A stretch of DNA of 64,000 nucleotides from Segatella paludivivens DSM 17968 = JCM 13650. Its GTDB lineage: Bacteria; Bacteroidota; Bacteroidia; Bacteroidales; Bacteroidaceae. Where the stretch lies: NCBI RefSeq assembly GCF_000373185.1, contig NZ_KB890627.1, positions 124,001 to 188,000 on the forward strand. Reading direction: 5' to 3'. The notes beneath the pieces were generated by a model that was not told where the DNA came from, did not search any database, and saw nothing but the letters and a program-made list of their open reading frames with translations. A program made the position numbers and the translations under genes. Within the stretch, counting starts at the first letter, position 1. Every line of letters begins with the position of its first letter. This document shows, in pieces, positions 27,401 to 36,429 of this stretch.

Positions 27401-28551
27401 AAGATTTTGAAGGCAGGAAAGAAAATATGCTTGAAATCAAGGTCAGTGACACGGGTGATGGTATTAACGATGAAGAGAAGAAGCATGTCTTTGACCGTTT
27501 CTATCAGGTTCATTCTGAGAAAGGACAAACCTATGGTGGTAGTGGTATTGGTTTGAGTCTTGTTAAGACATTTGTTGATATGCATGGCGGTACTGTGTCT
27601 GTTTCAGACAATCCTGGTGGGGGTGCTGTCTTTGTTATTTATCTTCCAATACATTATGATTCTACGCAGACGGCTGTTAGGACAGAAGAACTTTCTGAAA
27701 AAAGCAACGAAGAAGTTAGATTGGTTTTGAATCATGATGAAAAGAATGTCAACAAAAAGGATATTCCTGCAATACCTGTATATGCGAATCTTGCTAAATC
27801 TGATGTTCTTGTCGTCGATGATTCTGATGATTTCTTGTCATTTATGACGGAGGTTTTATCGGCTGATTATAATGTCAGAGTGGCTCATAATGGTATAGAG
27901 GCACTTAAACTCGTGGCAGAAAAGAAACCAGACATAATTTTATCGGATGTAATGATGCCAGAAATGGATGGTAATCAACTTTGCCGAGAACTGAAGTCTG
28001 ACATAAATACTAGTGGAATTCCATTTGTTATCCTTACTGCTAGAATGGCGCAGGAACATAAGATAGAAGGTTTAGAAAATGGTGCTGATGATTATATCAC
28101 CAAACCGTTTAATATGGACTTGTTGAATCTTAAAATACAGAATTTGATTAAATGGCATAAGGGACCAAGACAGAAACTTATCAAACCTAAAATAAAGCAG
28201 CTGGAGATTACTTCTGTCGATCAGCAAATGGTTAACGATGCTACAAAGTATGTTGAGGATAACCTTGATAATACCGATATAAGTGTAGAGACGTTAAGTG
28301 CTGACCTAAATATGTCACGCGTGCAGTTATATAAACGATTACTGTCAGTAACTGGTACAACCCCTTCAGAGTTTATTCGTACCATCAGATTACAGCATGC
28401 AGAACAGTTGTTAAGGCAAAGTCAGCAAGGTGTGAGTGAAATAGCTTATCAGGTAGGATTTAATAATCCACGCTATTTTTCAAAGTACTTCACAGAGATG
28501 TATGGAGTCACTCCTTCTCTGTATAAACATAAGTTTGAAAAGGATAGATAA
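24427..28551 (+). CDS. hybrid two-component system sensor/regulator (one-protein PUL regulator)
   Basis: A 1374-residue hybrid two-component system of the Bacteroidota type. A signal peptide is followed by a periplasmic two-bladed sensor made of repeated propeller motifs (for example GYIWFGTQSGLDRFDG, GNLWIHTA, GALWVGTYKNGV, GSLWFGTFNGG). A Y_Y_Y domain (about 700-790) and one membrane helix (about 797-818) come next. The kinase core has FFTNVSHELRTP with H856, then the ATPase motifs DTGDGI and GSGIGLSLV. The receiver domain has D1174 in LSDVMMPEMDG. A C-terminal AraC helix-turn-helix occupies about 1265-1370. Such proteins sense an oligosaccharide and switch on the adjacent utilisation genes, here GH31 and GH2. 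Confidence 0.96.
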   Translation: MKRLLTVLVILISSISCFNLKAQNNVSFHRLGTHQGLSNSQVNCVFKDSKGYIWFGTQSGLDRFDGFRFKNFFYKYGDDLSLPNNAVDRIQEDIKGNLWIHTAVGFCVYMSDTENFNQSSNQLMQALGMSGTADWVEIDSHKNMWVAVNGRGVYYNEAGKNKSFLFKQNGNGSSVLPSGMVSCITACKGGVIITYNNGILAKLSGKTRKVEWVNRSLLNLHKGALMAHNTYVDLYGNIWVSYLGHTVVWSFKYKKWYASVSQLINEFGIQGVNCNNILVKDLVTDHIGRIWIATDHDGILMLDIRNHTCESYKYDKTNPESIPDNTIQNLFLDNNGALWVGTYKNGVAFYSAEDSKFSTIYLGDVCTIVEDNSGNLWCGTNNEGLVVYNPFTGATHRYRSGETGLGSNAVISSTIAKDGSLWFGTFNGGMTHYKDGHFTSYRATGNPNSLANDNVWALETDTDGNIVIATLGGGLQFLNTLSGKFTTYNSHNSGLPSDFISSISFDGEGNVVIGNAQSFSVFNVKSRKITKYNTTRSGHVFSTSSINQILVDSRGIVWNASASGFSSYEPKSDSLNEISLFPGSQSFVASSVIEDLANTIWVATDKGVSHIVLTNEDDKWNYFVTNYNEIDGLQNRQFNSRAIFLCHNGNVVVGGQDGINIIPPQKTKRSSRQSHALFAGFVLYDKPVDVGVESNGRVILHRALHDGGSLALNHSDDAFTILLASDNVSIPEKSKFLYRLKGFSDKWMLTADGQPAVSFTNLSSGDYKLEVKVVNRDGTQSDIVSTLDIHVNPPFYLSIWAIMLYVALVAVLLYYAKIIFLRRQKEKFMIEQVKRDAKQSKHLDEMKLNFFTNVSHELRTPITLIISPLNNMIKNETDGDNKNMLELIQRNATRLLNMVNQILDFRKMDENQQQLNLLTGDIVEFVKNICNTFNKLVSKDITLTFYSSVGYLFMSFDDDKIGKIINNLLSNAYKFTPAGGRIDVSMRVMYNKDFEGRKENMLEIKVSDTGDGINDEEKKHVFDRFYQVHSEKGQTYGGSGIGLSLVKTFVDMHGGTVSVSDNPGGGAVFVIYLPIHYDSTQTAVRTEELSEKSNEEVRLVLNHDEKNVNKKDIPAIPVYANLAKSDVLVVDDSDDFLSFMTEVLSADYNVRVAHNGIEALKLVAEKKPDIILSDVMMPEMDGNQLCRELKSDINTSGIPFVILTARMAQEHKIEGLENGADDYITKPFNMDLLNLKIQNLIKWHKGPRQKLIKPKIKQLEITSVDQQMVNDATKYVEDNLDNTDISVETLSADLNMSRVQLYKRLLSVTGTTPSEFIRTIRLQHAEQLLRQSQQGVSEIAYQVGFNNPRYFSKYFTEMYGVTPSLYKHKFEKDR

Positions 28552-28648
28552 CATTATATATACGCTTTTGAAACATTTAAACCGGGTCGTGATAATATAG
28601 TATCGGGTTTTATTAACATTATATTATCTGTTTGATTGATTTTTACAG

Positions 28649-28656
28649 TATCTTTG
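28649..28656 (+). promoter_or_regulatory. -7 element of the GH31-GH2 operon
   Basis: TATCTTTG lies 22 bp before the ATG. No TTTG lies at 19-21 bp spacing (the nearest is 14 bp away), consistent with an activator-dependent promoter under the adjacent hybrid regulator. Confidence 0.6.
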
Positions 28657-28678
28657 CCGTAGAATCAATAAACCTGAA

Positions 28679-31633
28679 ATGAAAATGAAAATCGCAAAAA
28701 CTTTATTATCTGTTGCCTTGTTTCTATGTACCACTTCTGTATATTCAGCAGGATATACGCAACATGGTAACTTCATTACGATTAATGTAAAAAAACAAAC
28801 TGCACATGGTGCAAAGGTTGTTCGTCTGCAAGTTGTTGACGACAAAATTATACGTGTTGAGTCTACAAACGAATCGTTATTCAAACCTAAGCAAAGTTTG
28901 ATTATTGTGCCTCAGAATGCAAAAACAAATTTTAAGGTGACTGAAAATGGTGGTAATGTTATCGTTGCCACTTCTGATATCAAAGCTTTTGTTGATGAGA
29001 ATACTGGCCGTGTTACTTTTAAAGATCCAAAGGGTAAAACTATTCTTGCAGAAAGTAATATTGGCGGAAAAACGTTTTCACCGTTTATTGTTCCGGAACG
29101 TGAAATTGGTGTTGACAGTCATCTCTCTGAATCTCAAAAGCATGGTGTTTCATGGCATGCTCTTTTTGACAGTCCTACCGATGAGGCTTTCTATGGATTG
29201 GGTCAACATCAGTCCGAGGAACTTAATATGAAAAGTAAGAATGAAGATTTGTTCCAATATAATACTAAAGTTAGTGTGCCGTTTGTGGTAAGTAACCATA
29301 ATTATGGATTGCTTTGGGATAGTTACAGCTATTGCCGTTTTGGTAATCCTGATGGTTACAAACAACTCAACAACCTCTTTACACTTTATGACAAAGATGG
29401 AAATAAAGGCTCTTTAACTGGTACATATACCCAGAAAGATGGTTATCAAATAGTTCGTGGCGAAGATAGCATATACTATGAGTTCGCACTCCCTGATTTG
29501 GCTAAAGTTAAAGCAGGGAAAGATTTAGGTGTAGGATGTCTGCCTAAAGGATTTAAGCTTAATGGTTCTCATGTTACTTATGAGGGATACATTGAATCTC
29601 CTGTAGATAATCTATATCGTTTTATTTTGTATTATGCTGGATATATGAAGGTATATGTAGACGGGAAGGAAGTTGTACCTCAACGTTGGCGTACTGCATG
29701 GAATCCCAATTCATATAAATTCACAGTGCCTCTTCGCAAAGGTGTTAAAGCAAAGTTGCTCGTTGATTGGTATCCTGACGGAGACGTGAGTTATTGTGGA
29801 CTTCGTGCCGCCTCTCCACGTAGCGAGGCTGAACAGGGAAAGCTAAGTATATGGAGCGAGATGACTCCTGATATGGATTATTATTTTATTGCAGGTAAAA
29901 ATCTCGATGATGTTATTTCTGGATACCGTACTCTTACTGGTAAGGCACAGATTTATCCTAAATGGGCACTTGGATTCTGGCAAAGTCGTGAGCGTTATAA
30001 GAGTAGTGCCGATATTGAATCTACTTTGAGTGAATTCCGCAAGCGTCATATTCCTATTGATAATATCGTTCAGGACTGGAATTATTGGAAGACTGATTCT
30101 TGGGGAGATCATACATTTGAGTCTTCTCGCTATCCTAATCCACAGGCAATGCTTGATAGTGTGCATGCTCTTAACGGCCGTTTCATGATATCTGTTTGGC
30201 CTAAATTCTATAGCAGTGTTAAGAACTATAAGGAGTTGGATGCCAATGGTTGGATGTATCATCAGGCAGTGAAAGATTCTATCTATGACTGGTTAGGATA
30301 TTTAGGTTCATTCTATGATGCTTATGCACCAGGTGCCCGTAAGATGTTCTGGCGTCAGATGGACGAGAATCTATATAGTAAATATAAATTTGGTATAGAT
30401 GCATGGTGGATGGATGCAAGTGAACCAAATGTACGAGACTGTACTCCAATGTGGTATCGCAAGGCTCTCAGCGGTTCTACCGCTTTAGGTTCTACTACTG
30501 AGTATTTCAATGCTTATTCTCTTGTAAATGCCGACGCTATATATAATGGTCAGCGCAGTGTGAATCCAAATCAGCGTGTATTTCTTCTGACACGTAGTGG
30601 ATTTGCAGGTGAACAGCGTTACAGCACAGCAACATGGAGTGGGGATATAGGTACTCGCTGGGAGGATATGCGTGCACAGATGACAGCGGGAATGAACTAT
30701 AGTATCAGTGGACTGCCTTTCTGGGGTATGGATCAAGGAGGTTTCTGTGTAGAAAATCGTTATGTTGCAGCACAACAGTTGTATGATAAAACTGGTGAGG
30801 AAAATGAGGATTTGAAAGAATGGAGAGAGTTGCAGACAAGATGGAATGAATTTGGATGCTTCATACCTTTATATCGTACTCACGGACAATGGCCTTTGCG
30901 TGAAGTTTGGAATATAGCACCTGAGAGTCATCCTGCTTACAAGACCATTGTAGCTTATGACAAACTACGCTATCGTATGATGCCATATATGTATAGTCTG
31001 GCTGGTGCTGTTCATTTTAATGATTATACCATTATGCGTCCGCTTGTGATGGACTTTAATGGTGATGCCAATGTTTATGATATTAAAAATCAGTGGATGT
31101 TTGGTCCTTCTCTGATGGCTTGCCCAGTGGGTGAGTATAAAGCTCGCAGCCGTAAGATATATCTTCCAAAACAGAGAGGATGGTATGACCTATACACAAA
31201 TAAATATTACGTAGGTGGGCAGACGATTGATGCGGATGCTCCTTACGACAAAATTCCGGTATTCGTGCCCGAAGGTTCAATAATTCCATTTGGTCCTGAC
31301 ATGGAATGGAGCGATGAAAAGCCTGCAGAATTTGTTAATCTGTATGTATATCAAGGTCATGATGGTGAGTTCACTCTCTATGAGGATGAAGGTACTAATT
31401 ATAATTATGAGAAAGGTCACTATTCTACCATTAAGTTTATATATAATGACAAGACGAATACTTTAGTAATAGGTGACCTTAATGGCAGTTATAACGGTAT
31501 GGTTAAGAATCGCCGTTTTAATATAGTATATCATTGTAAGGGACAGACTGTTGCTAATGCATTGGACTTTGACAATATATCTGGTACAATCGTTAAATAT
31601 ACAGGAAAATCTTTGTCTGTAAAATTGAAATAA
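28679..31633 (+). CDS. GH31 alpha-glycosidase with PA14 insert (alpha-xylosidase-like)
   Basis: An exported 984-residue GH31 enzyme. A signal peptide (about 1-22) and N-terminal beta-domain are followed by a PA14-like insert (about residues 235-375, containing YEGYIESPVDNLYRFILYYAG and VYVDGKEVV). The (beta/alpha)8 barrel then begins near residue 420. The nucleophile is D579 in AWWMDASEPN, and the probable acid/base is D656 in WSGDIGTRWEDM. A C-terminal beta-sandwich ends in DGEFTLYEDEGTNYNYEKG. The PA14 insert and the WWMDASEPN motif are features of xyloglucan alpha-xylosidases, so removal of xylose from xyloglucan oligosaccharides is the best guess; an alpha-glucosidase remains possible. 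The next gene starts directly at the stop codon. Confidence 0.9.
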   Translation: MKMKIAKTLLSVALFLCTTSVYSAGYTQHGNFITINVKKQTAHGAKVVRLQVVDDKIIRVESTNESLFKPKQSLIIVPQNAKTNFKVTENGGNVIVATSDIKAFVDENTGRVTFKDPKGKTILAESNIGGKTFSPFIVPEREIGVDSHLSESQKHGVSWHALFDSPTDEAFYGLGQHQSEELNMKSKNEDLFQYNTKVSVPFVVSNHNYGLLWDSYSYCRFGNPDGYKQLNNLFTLYDKDGNKGSLTGTYTQKDGYQIVRGEDSIYYEFALPDLAKVKAGKDLGVGCLPKGFKLNGSHVTYEGYIESPVDNLYRFILYYAGYMKVYVDGKEVVPQRWRTAWNPNSYKFTVPLRKGVKAKLLVDWYPDGDVSYCGLRAASPRSEAEQGKLSIWSEMTPDMDYYFIAGKNLDDVISGYRTLTGKAQIYPKWALGFWQSRERYKSSADIESTLSEFRKRHIPIDNIVQDWNYWKTDSWGDHTFESSRYPNPQAMLDSVHALNGRFMISVWPKFYSSVKNYKELDANGWMYHQAVKDSIYDWLGYLGSFYDAYAPGARKMFWRQMDENLYSKYKFGIDAWWMDASEPNVRDCTPMWYRKALSGSTALGSTTEYFNAYSLVNADAIYNGQRSVNPNQRVFLLTRSGFAGEQRYSTATWSGDIGTRWEDMRAQMTAGMNYSISGLPFWGMDQGGFCVENRYVAAQQLYDKTGEENEDLKEWRELQTRWNEFGCFIPLYRTHGQWPLREVWNIAPESHPAYKTIVAYDKLRYRMMPYMYSLAGAVHFNDYTIMRPLVMDFNGDANVYDIKNQWMFGPSLMACPVGEYKARSRKIYLPKQRGWYDLYTNKYYVGGQTIDADAPYDKIPVFVPEGSIIPFGPDMEWSDEKPAEFVNLYVYQGHDGEFTLYEDEGTNYNYEKGHYSTIKFIYNDKTNTLVIGDLNGSYNGMVKNRRFNIVYHCKGQTVANALDFDNISGTIVKYTGKSLSVKLK

Positions 31634-34102
31634 ATGAAAAATAAGTCTGCTTTATTATTATTGGCATTATTGTTTACTGTCACGGCTTCTGCTGTAGACA
31701 GTAAACGATTTGTTGATAACTGGTTGTTTACGTTGGGTGATTCTGCAAAGATGTCATTGCATGATTATAATGATTCTTCTTGGCGAAAACTTACTTTGCC
31801 GCACGATTGGGCTATTGAGGGTGATTTTCTTGCTACAAATCCATCTGGAGCGAGTGGCGGTGCATTACCTGGTGGCATAGGTTGGTATCGCAAGCATTTT
31901 GATATAAACGATTACTCAAAAGCCAAAAGATATTATATTGATTTTGATGGCGTGTATATGAATTCAACCGTATATGTGAATGGCATAGAATTGGGTACAC
32001 GACCTTATGGATATAGTAGTTTTAGATATGATATTACGCAGTATGTAAAGAAGAATGGAAATGTTGTCGCGGTGCGTGTTGACAATTCAGATCAACCTAA
32101 CAGTAGATGGTATAGCGGATGTGGCATTTATCGTAATGTATATTTAGTTGAAACTGGTAACATCCATGTTGCCCATTGGGGAACTTTCGTCACGGCTTCA
32201 CAGAGTGGTGATATGAATATTGATATCAGTATTGATAACAAAACAAATTCAAAAGACAAAATAACAGTGCGCAATAGCATTGTTGATTTTCATGGGCGAA
32301 TTGTAGCCGTTTCATCTTCTGCCTCATTAGCTAATGAAAATGCGATAACAGTTAATAAACAGCATATTTCTGTTCAGAATCCAATTCTTTGGTCGGTAGA
32401 TAATCCTACTATATATATCTTGCGAACAGAACTTTTACGTGGAAAGAAAGTTGTTGATACTTATACCACTAAGTTTGGTTTCCGTTCTTTTAAGTTTGAT
32501 GCCGTTACCGGCTTTTGGCTTAACGGAAAGAATATGAAAATAAATGGCGTATGCGATCATCATGATTTAGGATGTCTTGGTACAGCAATACATAAGGATG
32601 CTATCATTCGTAAATTGTCCCTTTTAAAGGAAATGGGTTGTAATGCCATAAGGTGTTCACATAATCCTCCTGCACCAGAGTTACTTGATGCATGTGATTC
32701 TCTTGGTTTCATGGTTTTGGATGAGAGCTTTGATATGTGGCATCAAAAAAAGACAAAGAATGATTATGCTCGTTTCTTTGATAAATGGTTTGAACGTGAC
32801 TTGACTGATTTGGTTGTTCGTGATCGCAATCATCCTTCTGTAATCATGTGGAGCATCGGAAACGAAGTTCTTGAGCAATGGAATTCTGCTTCGGCAGATA
32901 AGCTTACTCCTGAGCAGGCAAACCTGATACTTAATGCAGGGCACGATGCTTCTTCTCTTGGAGGAAAGGAACTTAACGTCAATGCAAAACTTACACGTAG
33001 ATTGGCTGAGATTGTGAAGATTTTGGATTCTACACGTCCTGTCACTGCTGGATGCAACGAACCTTCTCCAGAAAACAATCTGTTTAAGAGTGAAGCTTTA
33101 GATATAATAGGATATAATTATCACATTAATAATATAAAGGATGTACCACATAACTTCCATAGCAAACCTTTTATAATGACAGAGTCGGTGTCTGCATTGC
33201 AGACTCGCGGAAACTATATAATGCCAAGCGATACAATTTATATGGCACCAAAAGAGTGGTGGCTTCCATATACAGATCCGTCTTTCATGTGCAGTGCATA
33301 CGATAATATGCACGCCTCATGGAGCAGCACACATGAGCAGACATGGGATGTGGTGAAAAATAATCCATTTGTGAGTGGGCAGTTCATTTGGACAGGATGG
33401 GATTATATCGGAGAGCCAACTCCTTATGGTTTCCCAGCACGAAGTAGTTATTTTGGAATCATAGATCTGGCAGGTTTCCCAAAGGATATATATTATATGT
33501 ATCAGAGTGAATGGACATCCAAGCCAGTATTGCATTTGTTTCCTCATTGGAATTGGCTACCGGGACAGACGATAGATATGTGGTGCTATTATAATAATGC
33601 TGACGAAGTAGAATTGTTTGTAAACAATGTCAGTCAAGGAGTGAGACGCAAGCTACCTCATGAATATCATGTTATGTGGAGAGTGAAGTTTGAACCAGGT
33701 GAAGTGAGAGTTGTTGCAAAAAAGGATGGAAACATTGTGCGTGAACAAACAATACATACTGCAGGCATGCCAGATCATATAAGACTTACTGCAGATCGTA
33801 GTTCAAATAGGCATGGCGGATTGATTTTTGTTACAGCAGAGATTGTTGATAAAGACGATAATCTTTGCCCGTGGGCTGATAATCAGATATTCTTTAATGT
33901 AGATGGCGAGGCTTCTATTGCTGGTGTAGATAATGGATGTCAAACATCAATGGAGCGTTTTAAGGCCAACAACCGTAAAGTCTTTTTCGGACGTTGCCTT
34001 GTTGTTTTAAAGACATCTGATACTTCTGGAAAGATAGAGCTAACAGGAAGAGCAATTGATTTGAAAAATGGACATATATGGATTAACAACATTAGTTATT
34101 AA
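31634..34102 (+). CDS. GH2 glycoside hydrolase (beta-galactosidase-like)
   Basis: An exported 822-residue GH2 enzyme. After a signal peptide (about 1-20) comes the sugar-binding domain with LPHDWAIEGDF and GGIGWYRKHF, then the immunoglobulin-like domain. The TIM barrel holds the acid/base E411 in HPSVIMWSIGNEV and the nucleophile E517 in FIMTESVSA. C-terminal beta-domains follow. The overall pattern is that of the Bacteroidota beta-galactosidases found in plant glycan loci. It begins exactly after the GH31 stop (TAA ATG), so the pair is cotranscribed; together they could trim xylose and galactose from xyloglucan side chains. This specificity is inferred from pairing only. A terminator follows at 34126. 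Confidence 0.92.
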   Translation: MKNKSALLLLALLFTVTASAVDSKRFVDNWLFTLGDSAKMSLHDYNDSSWRKLTLPHDWAIEGDFLATNPSGASGGALPGGIGWYRKHFDINDYSKAKRYYIDFDGVYMNSTVYVNGIELGTRPYGYSSFRYDITQYVKKNGNVVAVRVDNSDQPNSRWYSGCGIYRNVYLVETGNIHVAHWGTFVTASQSGDMNIDISIDNKTNSKDKITVRNSIVDFHGRIVAVSSSASLANENAITVNKQHISVQNPILWSVDNPTIYILRTELLRGKKVVDTYTTKFGFRSFKFDAVTGFWLNGKNMKINGVCDHHDLGCLGTAIHKDAIIRKLSLLKEMGCNAIRCSHNPPAPELLDACDSLGFMVLDESFDMWHQKKTKNDYARFFDKWFERDLTDLVVRDRNHPSVIMWSIGNEVLEQWNSASADKLTPEQANLILNAGHDASSLGGKELNVNAKLTRRLAEIVKILDSTRPVTAGCNEPSPENNLFKSEALDIIGYNYHINNIKDVPHNFHSKPFIMTESVSALQTRGNYIMPSDTIYMAPKEWWLPYTDPSFMCSAYDNMHASWSSTHEQTWDVVKNNPFVSGQFIWTGWDYIGEPTPYGFPARSSYFGIIDLAGFPKDIYYMYQSEWTSKPVLHLFPHWNWLPGQTIDMWCYYNNADEVELFVNNVSQGVRRKLPHEYHVMWRVKFEPGEVRVVAKKDGNIVREQTIHTAGMPDHIRLTADRSSNRHGGLIFVTAEIVDKDDNLCPWADNQIFFNVDGEASIAGVDNGCQTSMERFKANNRKVFFGRCLVVLKTSDTSGKIELTGRAIDLKNGHIWINNISY

Positions 34103-34125
34103 TTGATTGGGTTTTTTGAATTTGG

Positions 34126-34153
34126 TCTTGCATACATGTGAATGTATGCAAGA
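34126..34153 (+). terminator. terminator after the GH2 gene
   Basis: An 11-bp perfect stem (TCTTGCATACA at 34126-34136 with 34143-34153), followed by TTTCATTTTC. Confidence 0.7.
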
Positions 34154-34275
34154 TTTCATTTTCAGATATTAAATATGTTGCAATCTTGCTGGCATGAATT
34201 CTGCCACAATCCAATATGTTTTTTTTAAGTGTTGATTTCGATTTGTATGTAAAGCCTATTTTTTACAAATTGGTG

Positions 34276-35220
34276 TTATTTGAGATAATTATATAAATTG
34301 AGTTCTATTTTGTTGGCAGCAACGTCCCCTTTGTGGCTTTTGCATCTTTTGCGATATTCTTTTGGTGATATTCCAACATATTGTTTAAAGTACTTGCCGA
34401 AAAAAGTTTGCGTTGGAAAATTAAGCTTATCAGCAATTTCTTTTATACTGATGTTGGTAAATCCCAACATTTGTTTTGAATCAAGGATAACTCTGCTTAT
34501 AATCCATTTCAGAGCAGTTACACCAGTCTTTGCTTTTATTATCTCAGAGAAGTAACTATATGAGAGACATTGCTCTGCTGCATAAAAAGCAACATTTCTT
34601 TCAGTTCTATAATGTAAGTCGAGTGAAACAATAAACTTTTGCATGATTTCGTCATTCCTATCTGGTGCAGTCAATTCTATGGGTTGATTGATAAGATATT
34701 GATTTAATATCTCATAAAACAAAGTGCTGGCTTGGGATTTGATAAGTTCCGTTAGGACACTACGCCTACGTTCATCCATTTCACAAGACATCTCATAATT
34801 AATGCGTTCTTCAATAGAGGACATTAAACCTATAATATATTCATATTGTTGATCAGTCATTGTAAGTTTTGGATTATTTCTGATATACATCTGACTTCTT
34901 ACATTCAGAAGATTAGAAATCAATGGTAGTATAAAATCCAATTTTGGTTTAATGATCAGTCCTTCAAAGTCTTTGCTGACATTGTGAACTGTTAAGAACC
35001 CTGCAGGAGAATAAAAAAACATTTCTTTCTCTTTAATACAGTAATAGTTTAGCCCAGATTCAATATCTATACTACCTTTCGTGCATAGACAAATTACTAA
35101 TCCAATGGATGCATCTGCTGAGACAATTTCACCAGACTTTATAAGATCTTCTGCGAAATCTGGCAGATGGTGATATTCAAATGGGAGCTGAAGAGCATTT
35201 TGGTTATTACTATCAAACAT
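34276..35220 (-). CDS. AraC-family transcriptional regulator
   Basis: A 314-residue regulator. The N-terminal two thirds is a cupin-like sensing region with no recognisable ligand motif. The C-terminal 100 residues form an AraC/XylS double helix-turn-helix (SYSYFSEIIKAKTGVTALKWI, then ISIKEIADKLNFPTQTFFGKYFKQYVGISPKEYRKR). It is transcribed divergently from the RND efflux operon with less than 200 bp between the two starts, and has a TATATTTG element at 35254-35261 on its strand. Divergent placement makes it the likely local regulator of the pump; this is inferred from position. Confidence 0.92.
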   Translation of the reverse strand: MFDSNNQNALQLPFEYHHLPDFAEDLIKSGEIVSADASIGLVICLCTKGSIDIESGLNYYCIKEKEMFFYSPAGFLTVHNVSKDFEGLIIKPKLDFILPLISNLLNVRSQMYIRNNPKLTMTDQQYEYIIGLMSSIEERINYEMSCEMDERRRSVLTELIKSQASTLFYEILNQYLINQPIELTAPDRNDEIMQKFIVSLDLHYRTERNVAFYAAEQCLSYSYFSEIIKAKTGVTALKWIISRVILDSKQMLGFTNISIKEIADKLNFPTQTFFGKYFKQYVGISPKEYRKRCKSHKGDVAANKIELNLYNYLK

Positions 35221-35345
35221 AATTATTTCTTATTTAGTGAAACATTTACTCGACAAATATACTAATTTATTGGCATTGTTTTAGCGTTTTTGTGCTACTT
35301 TTATTGCCGAGTTGGCAAATAGGACAATCTACTAATGTTATCAAC

Positions 35346-35377
35346 CTTGCTACTGAATACTATTAATACTAATTTTG
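35346..35377 (+). promoter_or_regulatory. promoter of the RND efflux operon
   Basis: CTTG (35346-35349, one mismatch), 20-bp spacer, TAATTTTG (35370-35377). It lies inside the first codons of the longer adaptor frame, supporting the inner ATG at 35410. Confidence 0.65.
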
Positions 35378-35409
35378 TAGCGTTTTATAACAAATTTATA
35401 TATAGAGAA

Positions 35410-36429
35410 ATGAAAGTAAAAGGATTGATTGTGTTTTTGATGGTAACGATTGTTTTATCAAGTTGTTCCAACGGAAAAAAAACAAATGGCTTGAAAGCTA
35501 TTAATGTAAGTGTTTTAACGGTAAGCGGTACAGATGAAGCTACTACCAAGACTTATGTCGGTACGGTAGAAGAATCGTATGGTTCGCAGTTAAGTTTTGC
35601 TACAATGGGCACCGTTTCTCAAGTTTTTGCAGACGAAGGCAAGTTTGTTAAGAAAGGTGATGTGCTGGCAGTCCTTGATAAGCAGACCTTAAATAATACA
35701 TATGATATTGCGAAGTCTACATTGGCACAGACGCAAGATGCATATCGTCGTATGAACCTACTATATAAGAAAGGTAGTCTACCTGAAATCAAGTTTATCG
35801 AGATACAGACACAACTTGCTCAGGCACAAGCTGCAGCGCGTATTGCAAGAAAAAATCTTGGAGATTGTGTATTGCGTGCACCGTTTGGTGGTTACATTTC
35901 TCAGCGCAGTGTTGATATGGGTAATAATGTTATTCCAGGACAAAGTTGCTTTAAGCTTGTGAAATTAGACAATATAAAGGTGAAAGTTTCTATCCCTGAA
36001 AAAGAGATTGCAACTATCCATGTAGGACAGCCAGTTCATTTTAATGTTGCTGCTTTGAACAACCGTATGTTTACTGCCAATGTAAAGGAAAAGGGAGTAC
36101 AGGCAAATCCATTGAGTCATACTTATGATATTAAATTAGAAATGACGAATAGCGATAGAGCTTTATTGCCTGGTATGGTATGTAATGTTGCTATCAATCA
36201 GTCAGGTGAAAGCAATTGTATCGTAGTGCCACAGAATGCTGTTCTTGTTGATGGTCAAGGCACATACGTTTGGGTAGCTGATGGAAATAAGAGCATGCGC
36301 CGCAATGTAACAGCTGGTGATGTTAGTAGTCAGGGTACTGTAATAACGATGGGATTGAATGTTGGTGACAGAATAATTGTGAGCGGACAGGATAATATAA
36401 GTGAGGGTTCTAAAATAAAGATTCAATGA
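35410..36429 (+). CDS. RND efflux periplasmic adaptor (membrane-fusion lipoprotein)
   Basis: A 339-residue membrane-fusion protein that links the inner-membrane pump to the TolC-type channel. The start at 35410 gives the lipoprotein signal MKVKGLIVFLMVTIVLSSC. Biotinyl-lipoyl halves (FATMGTVSQVFADEGKFVKKGD, then NLGDCVLRAPFGGYIS) flank a short helical hairpin (about 85-140). Beta-barrel and membrane-proximal domains follow. An ATG 25 codons upstream (35335) would add residues encoded by the promoter itself and is less likely. The stop overlaps the ATG of the pump gene by 4 bp. The substrate of the pump is not evident. Confidence 0.93.
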   Translation: MKVKGLIVFLMVTIVLSSCSNGKKTNGLKAINVSVLTVSGTDEATTKTYVGTVEESYGSQLSFATMGTVSQVFADEGKFVKKGDVLAVLDKQTLNNTYDIAKSTLAQTQDAYRRMNLLYKKGSLPEIKFIEIQTQLAQAQAAARIARKNLGDCVLRAPFGGYISQRSVDMGNNVIPGQSCFKLVKLDNIKVKVSIPEKEIATIHVGQPVHFNVAALNNRMFTANVKEKGVQANPLSHTYDIKLEMTNSDRALLPGMVCNVAINQSGESNCIVVPQNAVLVDGQGTYVWVADGNKSMRRNVTAGDVSSQGTVITMGLNVGDRIIVSGQDNISEGSKIKIQ

